From Mactromeris polynyma (lineage: Eukaryota > Mollusca > Bivalvia > Venerida > Mactridae), in contig JASFXZ010000001.1 of assembly GCA_032209605.1 (NCBI GenBank), positions 5,208,001 through 5,272,000 on the forward strand: a DNA stretch of 64,000 nt, read 5' to 3'. A model generated the notes under the pieces. It did no database searches. It saw nothing but the letters and a program-made list of their open reading frames with translations, and had not been told where the DNA came from. The position numbers and the translations under genes are program-made. Positions 11,365-24,600 of the stretch are shown here, piece after piece. How positions within the stretch are numbered: the stretch's first letter is position 1; every line of letters starts with the position of its first letter.

Positions 11365-11507
11365 CTCCGAATTGCTTGTTGTTTTCTGCCACAATATTTA
11401 CAACATAAGATAAAGGCTATGACAATGATCAGTCCTCCTATCACCCCGGCAACAAGGATACTCACTGTTACATACGGTGGTGCATGGCTGGCTGTACCGT
11501 CATAATC
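11365..11507 (-). CDS. Transmembrane exon of the minus-strand membrane protein
   Basis: The exon is 143 nt, begins in phase 0 and ends with two bases over. It opens with DYDGTASHAPPYVT, a short extracellular stalk, followed by a hydrophobic helix at about 11400-11465 (VSILVAGVIGGLIIVIAFIL). Next comes a cytosolic stop-transfer cluster CCKYCGRKQQ. The positive charges after the helix place the C terminus in the cytosol (type I). GVIGG contains small-residue spacing typical of packed or dimerising TM helices, and the two or three Cys at the membrane edge are possible palmitoylation sites (inference). The acceptor is actatatttcag and the donor is CGGAG followed by GTAACT. The pyrimidine tract of the acceptor lies against the terminal repeat of a family-B MITE (11516-11665). 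Confidence 0.87.
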
Positions 11508-11515
11508 CTGAAATA

Positions 11516-11665
11516 TAGTAAAACCTCACGTATAGATCCACATCCATAATAAGACAACCTCAAAAACAATAACACAATTTTCAAGTCCATTTTTATTGTT
11601 TTGATCTTTATTCGACCTCAATATTACGACCACTTTAATAAGAAGATCATTTTTCAAGGGTTTAA
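11516..11665. mobile_element. MITE family B copy abutting the TM-exon acceptor
   Basis: Begins AGTAAAACCTCACG nine bases upstream (in gene sense) of the TM exon and continues through CAAGTCCATTTTTATTG and CGACCTCAATATTACGACC to TTTTTCAAGGGTTTAAC. Its terminal repeat supplies the GAGGTTTTACT part of the splice acceptor region. Confidence 0.7.
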
Positions 11666-11689
11666 CTTTATATATAAAGAGAATTAGTT

Positions 11690-11850
11690 TTTCAGGAAAC
11701 GCCACATACATAAGATAATTCCTCCCCACATAGACCACCGGGAAACATTAGGGGACAGAGGAGGTGCAAGGGTAAACATAAATGGGAATAAGGAATGGTC
11801 TCGCGGACCATCTAAACAATTATGGAGAGTTTAGGGGGACAACAAGGGGG
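11690..11850 (+). repeat. Interspersed repeat D, diverged copy
   Basis: Shares AACGCCACATACATAAGA and CTCCCCACATAGACC with copies at 47680-47815 and 49235-49440 (same strand) and 29920-30275 and 41880-42240 (opposite strand). A G11 homopolymer follows shortly after. Confidence 0.55.
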
Positions 11851-12344
11851 GGGGGGGGCAAGAAAGTCAGTAATCATAGACAGGTGGGGAGAGAACATGG
11901 ATATTATATCAAGTAAATGTATCATATACCGGTTATACGTTTCCTTTAGGTGGTCAATACATTATCCGGAACCCTTTCCAAACCGGGAACTGAGCAAGGT
12001 ATTGTTCAAGACGTGCGCATTACCTCTTTACCCTGGGAGCCTTCTACTTCACAATCTGACAGACATACTCTACACTTTAACGTAGTCTCAACAATTGTTG
12101 CTTCCGCTATTTTACTACAAGTCTTTTTAAAACTTCATTACGTTTTTGCTGAAGTCAATCCGGTGCGTACTTACATACTCGCAAGGTTAAAGTGCCTGAC
12201 CTCTCATTCGAATATCATAAGGTCGAGTCCCGCCTTGGGCAATGTTACACCGCAGAGTGTACAATCCATGAACCAGGATGCAGTTAACGATAGTTATTAG
12301 TATAAGTTTTAAACTTGTTTTACAACCGATGTTAACTTTATGTA

Positions 12345-12600
12345 TAGTGCTGTTTGATTGACTGCGAACAAGTGTATGGACTTTCAGGCCTATCTATGCC
12401 ACTTTAGGTAAGGAAATTCTCTCGTGCGTAATGCTATAACTGCTGTTTGGATGATTACTTTTCTATCAAAACAGAACCGCGGCTCTTTCTCCGCCAAACT
12501 TACGGACAAACACGAACATTTCAATACACCTGTTTTACATTGTAATTGTCCAGGCAATAATATTCATACGTTCGCGAATAAAACCGCACTATAAATAAGT
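12345..12600 (+). repeat. Interspersed repeat G, copy 1
   Basis: Matches 28430-28690 over the whole length, with shared TATGGACTTTCAGG-like, AACTGCTGTTTGG, CTTACGGACAAACACGAACA and ATTTCAATA segments. Non-coding. Confidence 0.6.
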
Positions 12601-12754
12601 ATTTAAACTAAATCAATTATCGTCGGTTTGATTAACATAAAAGTAGCGTTGTGTTGTTACGTGTGTTTTTTCCAGAGATTAGTCCATATTTTTTGTTTAT
12701 TGCCTTGTTTTGTTCATATTGACATTGGTTGTCTATTGGCACCTGGAGATCATC

Positions 12755-13015
12755 ACGACTTATCTCCCTTTATCCCTTCCAGAGTTCTCTCCCTTTATCC
12801 CTTCTAGAGTTCACTCCATTTATCCCTTCCAGAGTTCTCTCCCTTTATCACTTCTAGAGTTCGCTCCATTTATCCCTTCAAGAGTTATCTCCCTTTATCC
12901 TTTCAAGAGTTCTCTCCCTTTATCCCTTTATGTAGTACTATATATACATATACTTTAGAAGGGATAATGTGAGAGAACTTTAGAAGGGATAAAGGGAGAG
13001 AATGTGTACCAATCT
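12755..13015. repeat. Degenerate minisatellite (TCTCCCTTTATCCCTTCYAGAGT)
   Basis: Repeated units of about 23-25 bp of CTCCCTTTATCCCTTCTAGA and its complement. The last two units are inverted relative to the others. Single pieces of the same repeat occur at 15735-15760, 16290-16345 and 51345-51410. Confidence 0.7.
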
Positions 13016-13505
13016 CCAGAGTGTATTGGGGTCTATGTGTTTGATGTTTGCTATATTGTGGAATTAATGTCGTTATGTCACTGTATTTCCATCTAAATTC
13101 GTCATAAGGCTGTGTTTGTCTCGGTGTGAATTTTCATGTCTGAACAGTCTCGACTTCTCAGAAAAAGAACTATCGAAGAAAGATATTCTTCCGTGCTTGT
13201 CTGCATAAACACTTATGACGTCACAAGGAAGTATGTTTTCAGTTAACGAAGTTATTTTGGACTTCTCAGAAGATCATATGGTCATTCTGTCTCAGATTTC
13301 AATCATCTCATTCAAGGATAAGTAATATAAAGAAACAATAGTATAACACGCGGACGAATCCAAGAAACTGTTACTCCAAACTTAATACACTCTTTTGTTT
13401 GTAACTTGCAAAGTACTTTCCAACTATTCATAACACTAATTGAGCATATGATATTGCAACACGACAGCATGTTCCACACTGACGTGACATAATACAATGC
13501 TACAC

Positions 13506-14432
13506 CAGCGCCATACTACACAACATCTCTCAGCGCCATACTACATCACATCTCTCAGCGCCATACTACACCACATCTCTCAGCGCCATACTACATCACA
13601 TCACTCAGCGCCATACTGCACCACATCTCTCAGCGCCATACTACACCACATCACTCAGCGCCATACTACACCACATCTCTCAGCGCCATACTACACCACA
13701 TCTCTCAGCGCCATACTACACCACATCTCTCAGCGCCATACTACATCACATCACTCAGCGCCATACTGCACCACATCTCTCAGCGCCATACTACACCACA
13801 TCATTCAGCGCCATACTACACCACATCACTCAGCGCCATACTACACCACATCACTCAGCGCCATACTACACCACATCTCTCAGCGCCATACTACACCACA
13901 TCTCTCAGCGCCATACTACATCACATCACTCAGCGCCATACTACACCACATCTCTCAGCGCCATACTGCACCACATCACTCAGCGCCATACTACACCACA
14001 TCTCTCAGCGCCATACTACACCACATCGCTCAGCGCCATACTACACCACATCACTCAGCGCCATACTACATCACATCTCTCAGCGCCATACTACACCACA
14101 TCACTCAGCGCCATACTGCACCACATCACTCAGCGCCATACTACACCACATCGCTTAGCGCCATACTACACCACATCACTCAGCGCCATACTACACCACA
14201 TCTCTCAGCGCCATACTACACCACATCACTCAGCGCCATACTGCACCACATCACTTAGCGCCATACTGCACCACATCTCTCAGCGCTATACTACACCACA
14301 TCACTCAGCGCCATACTACACCACATCACTCAGCGCCATACTACACCACATCTCTCAGCGCCATACTACACCACATCACTCAGCGCCATACTACACCACA
14401 TCACTTAGCGCCATACTACATCATATCACCCA
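13506..14432 (+). repeat. 25-bp minisatellite, about 37 copies
   Basis: Unit CAGCGCCATACTACACCACA plus TCTCT, with C/T and A/T variants (TCACT, TCGCT). The unit has no stop in the plus direction, so successive copies cycle through all three frames and give a spurious 253-codon ORF with a 25-residue period. Located in the intron between the ectodomain and TM exons. Confidence 0.95.
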
Positions 14433-14886
14433 GAAACCTACCACCTAGATAAGGGTCACACTTTTCTTAACTCACATACAAACTTCCGTAATAATTGCGA
14501 ACAACATTACCAGAGGAATCACAGCTATTTAATTACGGAGACTTTTAACAGTCGGTCTGTAAAAAGCATTTAATACAGTACTTTGTTTGTCCTCGATGTC
14601 GGAATATAATGATTGAGTTGTTGTTGTTATTATACCTTTTAAAATGATAATGGCTAGTACATGTATAACGATAAGAGGTCTCTAACGTAGTTTTCATGTC
14701 GACAATTATACATTATTGTATCATATAACTACAACAATCAAGGTGAATCAACACTCCCACAATTACTGATAAATGATTTTCATTGGTACGAAATGGCACA
14801 ATATCAATATTATCGTCTGAATAGAAAAACAACCCGATAAAAATCCTATAATTGTATTTATGATCACTATTACGAAACTGTTATGA

Positions 14887-14974
14887 ATGCACTGGGTGTA
14901 TAAATGGTTGCGATCGTGATGCACTGGGTGTATAAATGGTTGCGCTGGGTGTATAAATGGTTGCGATCGTGATG
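14887..14974 (+). repeat. Short tandem repeat, three partial copies
   Basis: CACTGGGTGTATAAATGGTT then GCGATCGTGATG, repeated with one unit lacking the GATCGTGAT part. Period 32 bp in the full unit. Confidence 0.75.
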
Positions 14975-15084
14975 GAAGAACAAAACAAAGCAAATTTAGC
15001 ACAAAACGTGACTTTGGTCAAAACCAAACATAAATAATGCGACATGACATTTTTGTAATGTATTTAATGTACGTAAAATTTTTT

Positions 15085-15500
15085 TTTCGGCGTAGCTGTA
15101 TAATATTGACTTTGACCTACATTATTGACCAATCAAATATTGTTTAAGAAGCGCGTTGTTTAAATATGCAACAAATTAGACGATTGGATTGGTTCATATT
15201 TTAAGCGGAGAGGCACCAAACGGGGCGTCTCGAAAAGATAATTCACCTTTCCTAAGTCTTTATTAAAACCTGGAACATACTATAACATATACGGTCCCTG
15301 TTAAAACTTAATGCGAGAAGAAACATATTCTGTAGATGATATTTGTTTGTATTCCTACCAAAAAATGACATGATTTCTTTAAATGTCATAGTTTTCAGTA
15401 ATTTATCGTTGAAAGATACTCCTTTTCCCGTGACGTACCTCTCTGGCTAAACCAGAGTTCCGAATTAGGGCGATTCTTGTTTCGACTGTTTCACTTAATC
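15085..15500 (-). repeat. Interspersed repeat K, copy 1 (interrupted)
   Basis: Read on the minus strand it matches 51790-51975 and 50150-50430: GCCTCTCCGCTTAAAATATG, AACCAATC and CAGCTACGCCGAAAA, plus the separated part at 15425-15500 (CGGAACTCTGGTTTAGCCAG in minus sense). An unrelated insert separates the two parts. Confidence 0.55.
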
Positions 15501-17832
15501 TCAATAGGTTTTTGCGCAAAAAGTCCATGCAAAGGAAAAACATTACACGAGAAGTCTTTTATCTAGCGTAATAATGTTTTCATTGTTTTCAATGGACAAC
15601 TTCTACTGTTTTTGTTATAAAAAAAATTCACAGTCTGCAAAAAAAATCATTACATCTGTGCCGTTTATCTTTTTTTAAAGATATTTCTTGTTGCTTTTTA
15701 CATATCAGGAATGACATCCTTGCCGACGAAAATATAAAGGGAGAGAACTCTAGAATGGACATTATTAAATATAACATATTTTGCTAGAAAAACAAACAAA
15801 CAAACAAACAAACAAATAATTTCCAGCTTTCCTCAAGAAGACACTTCCCTCTAGGCAAATGCTATTGAATCATCTCTTAAAGGAAACACGTTGGGAAACA
15901 TTTAAATGTCTGCCTGTTGGAAGAAAGCCTCTCTGATTTGTCCGAATTTCTAAAAGGTCATAGAAAATTCCTACATGTACTTTCCTTCTGATGTCTAAAA
16001 ATAGACTACTTTCGGTTCAGAAACGTGTAGATAACATGTTACTAGGGAGTCGTTATGTGAACAGCTGGTTTGAAACTGGTTTGAAACTATATAATTTATT
16101 ATAACATTTTACATAACTGATAGCTATTCATTCATATGACTTTTATGTTAATGTTTGCTTTTTATGTCGCACTATTATGGTCAGAATTAAAACAGTTTTA
16201 TTAACATTTTGACTCGGCGATAGTCATATATAATATATTGTATATATTCTCTACCTTTACGAATTTACGCTATATATACATATACTATAGAATATATTAA
16301 GGGAGAGAACTCTAGAATGGATAAAGGGAGAGAACTCGTGACAATTTCCTGTGTGGTGTACGATAGGCAAAGTTCTGTGATTGTGTTGTTTTCTGTCCTT
16401 TAGCATCGGGTGATAATGTGCGTTCATTTCAAGTTCAGTTATTTTAGATTTTCAAACGAAGCAAATTAAACATAGATTTAAATGAATATAGTTTAAAAGA
16501 CTAATCCCTTTCCCTTTTAACATGGACATTGTTTAATCAAGGTGAATATAATGAACTAAAGCTGGAATGCTCGTAAAGCGTCTAATAACTGGGCGGAAAT
16601 ATGATCCTAAAGAAAATTTTACCTCAAAGAACATACCAAAAAGAATAAAAATGAAACACGCAAAAAGATGTTGTAAGGTCGGGGCAAAACAATATGGTAG
16701 GTCGGACATTCTGAAACAAACATATTTTTACGCCTAATCAAATGTATACTAAGTTATTAAATTACATTTTCTCGATGACATTTAACTGGGAGAGTAGCTT
16801 GAGACATTTGTCATTGAAGGAGTTCCAAATAAGGTAATGTGGTTGACTCCAGCTGATTACGAATAATCTGCTGTTCCTGTAACATTTAAATGTTAAGACA
16901 GTTTCCCCGATGTGGCGAAACGTTTACCACGTCTTGTGTTTCAAGTTTCAAAGTCTCATATGTATTCTTAATACCACCAAAGTAATCATTTTGTGAGTAA
17001 ACATCTTGTATTGCAAACTAGACGCTACTGCGGCGTGATTAGTGAAAAACAACATTGACATTAATTGCTTTGTTAATTTTTCACGCATTTTTACTTCCAT
17101 GTATTTGACATTTACTTTGACTTCTACTTGTAATATCTTTCCAATTATGTGCCGTATCAGAAAATACCTTACTGCCAATAAAACAAGGTGATTGGGCATG
17201 TCACATTTACCTCCCACCAGGAGGACTGGTTCTAGGACAATCCTTATAATGTCAATCGTGAGCAACCGGGCTACGAATACCCTTGGTCGTAGATCGAACT
17301 ACTGAGCCATCACATGGGTTTCGGCATTAACTAGGGATGTCAATATTCGGTTATATTGCTAACCGGGTAACCAAACATGACAGTCGTTATGTGTTTCGTA
17401 TCTTGCCGCGTATATTTTTACTATGACACCGGAAAACTAGACATTATTATATGCTCACGTTCGGATAGTGTTTTATTTCTGCCTAATACAGAACGTCAAT
17501 CATAAAAAACAAAAGCAATATCAATCAATTCAATTATTTTTGGAACAAAACTTCTTCTTTTTTAAATCAAACGTAATAATATGATTTATGATAAATTTCA
17601 TTATTCCAAATGACATTGAAGTGAACCAGGGCTAGCCCTGATTCAACAGACAATACTATTAACACGTCAAAGTTTCATTTGCATGTTGTTCTTTTGTTTA
17701 AACTTAGTTTAAACTTATTTATTTTACATCGATTGTGAAACAAGTTCACACAACTTAAACAAATCACTCTCGATGACTGCTTCCTGACTACCAACCAGTA
17801 CTTGCGCCAAATTTAGGAATTGTGAAGTTCGT

Positions 17833-17932
17833 GATCAAACCCCGCTAATCGTGGGGTTCAAACTCACGACCTTCGGATCAGGAGTCAGGAGTCAGACGCT
17901 CTACCCCTAGGCCACTGCGCCTCCCGTTTTTC
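17833..17932 (-). mobile_element. tRNA-like SINE head
   Basis: In minus sense: GGGAGGCGCAGTGGCCTAGG (A-box region), an anticodon arm with a small duplication (GACTCCT twice), and a B box GAGTTTGAACCCC. The stem duplication and flanking sequence argue against a working tRNA gene. Confidence 0.5.
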
Positions 17933-18514
17933 TTTACCGTATATATACCAGTGTAATTCGTACAAGTTGTCTAAATAGTCAAATTTTCTGCCCCTATTTC
18001 TGCAATGAGACCATGTCCTTTTCAACTCCGACTAGGAATTTTATAAAAGTTGATTTAAACCAACTGAACGTGCCTCAGACAAGTTACAGAATTTATGTAA
18101 TTCATGTTCGTTTGCCCTTTCACGAGACACTAATATGTCATAGTGGTGATAATATTCTTCCCGCCTACTCCCACGCACCTCCAGAAACTCCTTTGCAATT
18201 GTCAATAATGTTATTAAGCCAAATTGGACGATCAAATACTACATTATCATCTTCAACTGCAAACCAATGCTTAATTTCCTGCCATAATTGCAAAAACATA
18301 TTGCCTTCCAACAACTGACAAGTGAACTCCTCCGCTGTTCACGTTACCGAATATTTCATGGTCTTGTTAAAGTCCCATTAAGGGAATTTAATACATTATG
18401 CGAGAAACATATGCATTAGCAGAATGTTCTCATATTTAAGAATATCCTAAAACTTTTGAAGGCCTGTGAAAATTGATACCGATGCTAAAAGCAGTACATG
18501 TACATTGCAATTTC

Positions 18515-18655
18515 TTATCCTGTCGACCGGTTAGTTTAACATTGTTTCTCGTGTTTTTGTTTACACTCGCTGTGTTTGATTGCCTCCGGACAGGTGCACA
18601 GTGAGAAGTAACGTCACATCAAGTAGTCGCAGTTTTTAAAATGATAAGTTGTTGT
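18515..18655 (+). repeat. Interspersed repeat I, copy 1
   Basis: Contains CTTATCCTGTCGACCGGT, TTTCTCGTGTTTTTGTTTAC and GAAGTAACGTCAC. The inverted counterpart is at 31915-32045. Confidence 0.5.
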
Positions 18656-18917
18656 TGTAGTTGGGTCCTCAGTTTGATTACAATGCAGAACAAGCGGTTG
18701 ACCATATTTTGTTTGAGTTGCACACGTAATTAATCAACTTTCATTAAATATGCAGTGTAACAACACAAATACGGCTGTTATTGAAAGGTTGCTGCTCTAG
18801 AAAGGTCAAATGGACAATGCATTTTTTAATACTGGTTTATTAATAATGTTGTTATCGAGAGGTTGTCGCTCAACTAGGGGCACTTTGAGGAGACTTCACT
18901 GTACAGTAAATAGTATA

Positions 18918-19096
18918 CAGTAAATACTGAATAATGTGACCAGCCTTGGAACCCTTGAAAAGTCGTCTCAAATTTGAGGTGGTCTTAATTTTGAGGTTGA
19001 ATAAAGAGCGGAACAGTCGAAAATGACTTGATAAGTGTGGTCTTAATTTTGAAGTGGACTTTATTATTGAGGCGATATTTAAGTATGGTTATACTG
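18918..19096. mobile_element. MITE family B copy
   Basis: CAGTAAATAC start, GGAACCCTTGAAAAGTCGTC, GAGGTTGAATAAAGAGC and TTTATTATTGAGGC inside, and an ATACTG end, flanked by TA on both sides. Confidence 0.75.
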
Positions 19097-20284
19097 TAAA
19101 TGTATACTTTATATGAACTAAAATTGAACCTTAGTTGTAAAAGCTACGAGGCAATTACGACTTGCTATCATAAACACGATTTACTAATTTGATTTTTGTC
19201 TATTAATGTTTTTGAAAGACGTCCGCTGCGTCATATCCACACGTAATCCATTAATTCCAGTCATCAACCTAGATTGTGTGCCGTGTGACGTCATTGATTG
19301 TATGAACTCGATTGATAAATGTCATTTACTCCTGTTATTAATCAACTTGGGGTAATAATAACTTTGATATGACGGAAAATGCCTACGTTGCTCCTTGTCA
19401 AACACATAATTGAGTTGTATTTTTAGTCGGCCATGATGAAAAAAAATCGGTCAACATTCAGAAGTCAGCCAATTGAAATAACCCGGCTAATATGAAATAC
19501 CTTGGCTAGTACTGACTAGATATAGATAGATATTGTATTTGCATATTGAACACCGAAAAGAGATATTTTACAAAGCAGCAATTATCATTATCAAAGTAAT
19601 GAGCAGCGTGGCAAACGGCGAGAAAGCATGTAATTTCGGTTTGTGAAGTTTAGAAAGTTCGATATATCGAAATGTAAATGAGCCAGTTTGTGATGTTGGC
19701 GCTTATGGTAAAAATTATCGAAATTTACTTTTTGCTTGCATTTGAAAGACACATATCCCCTGATCACAAAAATAACTTTCATTTCAAAATCTGTCGTCGA
19801 AAAGTTATTTTTGTGACCAATTTAAAAACATGTATTAATAATGTTTCTGTTTGTTTGTTTTCTAAGCAGTCATAAAATGTTACTGATATTTTGACATGCG
19901 TTCTCGGGAGAGACAGTGAATGCAATAAATAGCAACATCAATATTATGCCATAGAATACATATAACCATTCCAAACAACATATTTAAGAAAAAATACATA
20001 CAAACCTACACATACATATAGAAATATACGCGTACATACAGGAACATACAGGAACAATTTAATGTTTATACATTTTTTACAGATTTTCGAGTAGATAATT
20101 AAATAAAATACGGATAATAAATATTGACCGTCTGATTGGACCTGTAGTCGATGCAAGGGTCTTCGATCAAATAACAAGGTTAGAATGAATGCATTAACAA
20201 TAAATTATATCAGTGATTGGCCACAGTCTTACGTCGCTTTGTCAATAAAAATACCTTGTACAAATGCGCGACGCGCGGTCCTGA

Positions 20285-20610
20285 ACATTGGGGCGGTGAT
20301 GGGGAGGGCATGGGAGGGGTGTGTCCTCCTTACTGTGGACGACGATGGGGAGGGCATGGGAGGGGTGTGCCCTCCTTACTGGGGCGACGATGGGGAGTGC
20401 ATGGGAGGGGTGTGTCCTCCTTACTGTGGGCGACGATGGGGAGGGCATGGGAGGGGTGTGTCCTCCTTACTGTGGGCGACGATGGGGAGGGCATGGGAGG
20501 GGTGTGTCCTCCTTACTGTGGGCGACGATGGGGAGGGCATGGGAGGGGTGTGTCCTCCTTACTGTGGGCGACGATGGGGAGGGCATGGGAGGGGTGTGTC
20601 CTCCTTGTTA
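20285..20610 (+). repeat. 45/46-bp GC-rich minisatellite, seven copies
   Basis: Unit GATGGGGAGGGCATGGGAGG then GGTGTGTCCTCCTTACTGTG then GGCGAC. Markedly GC- and G-rich against an AT-rich background. Several frames are open on the plus strand, giving overlapping spurious ORFs. Located in an intron of the minus gene. Confidence 0.95.
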
Positions 20611-20814
20611 TGACCTTTTTATATACATTTAGTTATGAAAATGGATCTATTTATAGGCCTTTTGGCCCTTCATATCTTTATTCTGTTGGATTAAATTCTT
20701 GAATTATGACATCGTGAGTTTTGTAAAATTAGGTACCAATGATGTCCAAGTTGTGTTGCTTGCAACATTCAGATTTGTTTCTATTGATTTCTGTGGGTTT
20801 GAAGCTGTTTTTAT

Positions 20815-21215
20815 GGCGCTTTAGCGTCTCATTGCTATAATCGTCAACCGGGGTCTACTCGAAGTACCACCATATTCATCGTCTCAAGAAAATAGTACAT
20901 ATTAAGCCCTCTGATTTTATTATAGATTTGATGAGTATAATGGCTGATTTGTCAGGGGTGTATCAATTGTGGAATGGCGGGAGTCTTTTCTGGATTATTT
21001 GGTTTCATTTTTAGCGAAGGAGTTTACCGGAACAGTTGCGTATTAATTTCTAATGTGATAATATGGAAAACGTGCAGTCTTGTCTTGGAAGCGCCTCTTA
21101 GGACCTTCAGTCCTTTAATTTCAACATTATGGTGGCCAGTTTACCTTAATTGTTTGCCTGGAATTTATTATCAACCTGTCTTTAACTGTCTTGCCCTTCC
21201 GCAAGCACCTAAATA
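20815..21215 (+). repeat. Interspersed repeat E, copy 1
   Basis: Shares GCGCTTTAGCGTCTCATTGC, CCATATTCATCGTCTCAAGA and TATAGATTTGATGAG with 30308-30625 and, inverted, with 39600-39880. A 3' part (GGCCAGTTTACCTTAATTG-like) also matches 25015-25100 inverted. The ORF at 20974-21282 is a by-product. Confidence 0.65.
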
Positions 21216-21470
21216 TCATATTCATCTGAAAACCCCAATCAGGCGTAAAAATATGTTGTTTGTTTCAGGTTTCCCGACCTAACATGAAACAAACTTATTT
21301 GTTTAGGCCTCAGTAAATGTAAATGAAGAGATAATTAGTTATCTACATAAGTTATCTTGATAAGTGTGTTTATAAAATGTTAACCAAACTATCTTCCACT
21401 ACACTCCAGGGATGACTTACATGCGCAATTACACATTCCCATAAAACGATGTTTATTTTCATTTAGAGCT

Positions 21471-21612
21471 TTGAGGACAGCCCCTTTGGTATATTCATTG
21501 CTGATAGCAAATCTAATGCTTTGAGGACAGCCCCTTTGGTATATTCATTGCTGATAGCAAATCTAATGCTTTGAGGACAGCCCCTTTGGTATATTCATTG
21601 CTGATAGCAAAT
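21471..21612 (+). repeat. 50-bp tandem repeat, almost three copies
   Basis: TTGAGGACAGCCCCTTTGGT then ATATTCATTGCTGATAGCAA then ATCTAATGCT. Copies from 21471, 21521 and 21571 are essentially identical, so the expansion is recent. Confidence 0.95.
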
Positions 21613-21619
21613 CCTTTGT

Positions 21620-24600
21620 GTGGCTGGTAATCAACGATACGTGCATAGAAAACGCATTCACTGTCGCACGATAGCTTCAATTAATACCAATGTATCGATC
21701 GGTTAGAACATTTTTGTAATGGTGATACTAGACATTAATTTCTGTTTCTAGCAAATCTGTTACAAGGGAAACATAATTCAACATTATCTCAATGTATTGT
21801 GTGCCTTGTATTCATAATATTTAAAAGATCTCTGTTATACTTTCCACAGAGACTACATACATTCGATTCGGCAGCCATTTTGGAACTACTTTCCCCACAC
21901 GTCACCTCCGAGGTCTATTCGAAAAAAACAACATCGAAAGGATTTTTTCAAATCCGAGTCCAATTTACAAAAATCGAAAGGGTTTTATTCACATCCGAGC
22001 CCCATGAACAGAATGAAAAATGAATAAAAATAGAGCCCTAATAATAATAATAACTGTACATAACACATCACGATTTAAACTCGGTCACACACACTTTCTT
22101 GTATAACTTGTGACATGGCTTCACAAACATTCCCAGACAATACGTACTAGATAATATCTGTAGTTCTATGTTACCAGATTGATACATGGGTCTGATTCAC
22201 AAATCCGCGCGCTCATGTCTACACGCTATCACATCAAACGCAACATGTTGCAAAAAACGTTATTTCATTTAACATACCGGAAGACATCATTCTATGTACG
22301 CCGTTTATCTTTTTTTAAAGATATTTATTGTTAGTAAAATATGCAGAGTCTTAAATATGTGAATATCGGTGGTAATTGCCTTCATGATGGTGCACTTTAC
22401 AACACTGTATTGTCACTTTGCTTACACGTTTCCCAAAACCACAAATGCAAGTACCGGTATTTTCCATACTGACCTGCGCGCCGAGTTAAGCGCTTGCTTA
22501 AGAGCTACCTGTATAGAACTCGTGTTTTACAGTTCCAGATCCGTTTAAGAAGAGTTATAATTCAATGATTTAGAGAATGTCTGTATAAAGGCATTAACAT
22601 GTCATTTTCTCAGAATTGTCACTTAGCATACTCTGATAGAAAGTAAGACTAACTACCTTTAACACTTTAGTATCATGTGGCGAGACTGAGAATTGTGCCG
22701 AGACTCTGGGTTTTGTGTACTTTAGTGTTTCAAAGAGACCGGAAATACTTCGTCTACTTCTGTCATATTGCAAAAGAAATCCGTCTGGTATGAACAAAGC
22801 CGGTCAAATTTGAAACTAATACGAAGTACGTGTACATGTTGGTAAGAATATGAACTCAGTCGGAATCATTCGGTCAAAACATAGATCCACGGTAATTACC
22901 GAGCATATCCGATTCGATTAGAAACTGTCGTAAACAACCGAAGCTCACTTCGGCTGCAACCGGTTGTTTCGAAGAATAATACTCTTAATAACGTTTGTAT
23001 CAATGTTCGTTAAACAAAATGAATTATTAAATATCTTATACAATGTCACAATTTAAATCCTAACACGTTATAGTTGATATTTTTGTATTTTACATTAATT
23101 TATTATATTTCTGTAAGGGTGATATTGAATTTATTTACACGGTCAAGACTAACGAGGTTTACGTGATTATAACTTATTATGTCACGATATGAAAAGTGCA
23201 AATGCACCTTATTATAATAAGAACCTCTCCCAATACTTCGTTTGATGTATTTTGACAATTCAAAGATACAGAAATTGTATGAATGAACAGAACAGAACAT
23301 ACATTTTATTTAGGATTTAAACAGTGTGTTTCTCATTCAGTACATAAAGAAATACATGTACATACAAAAACATACACAAAGTCATATGAAGTCATATAAA
23401 GTCAAAGTCATATTTACATGTTAAACAATCAAGGAAAGTGATTGTACAAATTTAATTAATCATGAAAGACAAACCAGATGCTCTCTAAATATAATGAACT
23501 TGCAATTATAGATAAATCTTAATTCTAGACAGTTCCATTTATCCAGTTTGGTTTATAGCGATAAAACTGTTATAGTATAAAAAAATCAAAGGACTGAAGG
23601 TGTTTGGAGTCGCTTCCAAGGCAAGACTGCACGTTTTCCATAGTATCTAATAAATATTTGAATAGGGCCTCGATGGAAATATATGTAAAACGATATGATA
23701 ACACTTATTGTATATACTGGAAATTCAATAGGACGAAATACTGGAAAAAATGGTAGATTTCGAAAATACTTGCGCTTTCCTTGTGTTTAAAGGTAGATAG
23801 ACGTTTTTTCTATCAAAATATGTCAAGTATTTTTGGAAAATTACATGTTAATGTCTTCATACAGACGCAATCTAAAACGTTGCATTAGGTAGATCTGGAT
23901 AGAAAATACCTGTATCAGACACTTGCAAAAAATCTTCCTTTAAGATGAAAGTTAAGACAGTTCTAGTCATACCTTTCAGTTGAGGAGAAAAATTAGGAAT
24001 ATCGTACGAAAATATGCTGTGTGAATACCACTTAAACTTTTTCTATAATTCGAAGAAATAAATGCAAGAAAAAAATATGAAATTCAATTAAAATCTAAGG
24101 ATTTAAGATAAATTTTAAACTTAAGATACGTATTGAATACGGGCACATGACTTCTTGCCGACAATGACACGCACGAAATAGAAGAATGTCTTCTCTAGAA
24201 CGTAAACTAGTCGCTTCATCAATATTTACATCTTATCAAATATTCATTTCCTTTTGTAACAACTTTGTCTTTCTACTTTGAGAAAATTGCTGTCATTTAC
24301 TGGTGAATACTTTTTCAGATTTCATCCAGGGACGAACATGCAGTAGTTGTTCCAAATTTACCTTGTCTCTGATATTGAGGCAGACAATTCAATGTTTTTT
24401 AGGGGTTCAATTTTACCCTGGAGATGACCCTTTGACCCCTGGAATTTACAAAATGCCACATTTTGCCACAAAGGATTCTGGCTGAAAGGTCAATATTTTT
24501 CTCTAAATTATACATAATATGGCTATAAAATGGTAAAATCTGGTCAAACATGATCACAATGTGCCTTGAGATTCAGCACCTGGTGGGAACCCCTGCATTT

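Noticed and set aside
13497..14258. 253-codon ORF
   Set aside because: Produced by the stop-free 25-bp minisatellite; the peptide period simply equals three units.
18013..18318. 101-codon plus-strand ORF
   Set aside because: No signal, domain or splice context; next to a SINE head; composition like the surrounding intron.
20185..20702. Overlapping ORFs of 142, 161 and 103 codons
   Set aside because: All read the same 46-bp array in different frames; no coding signal.
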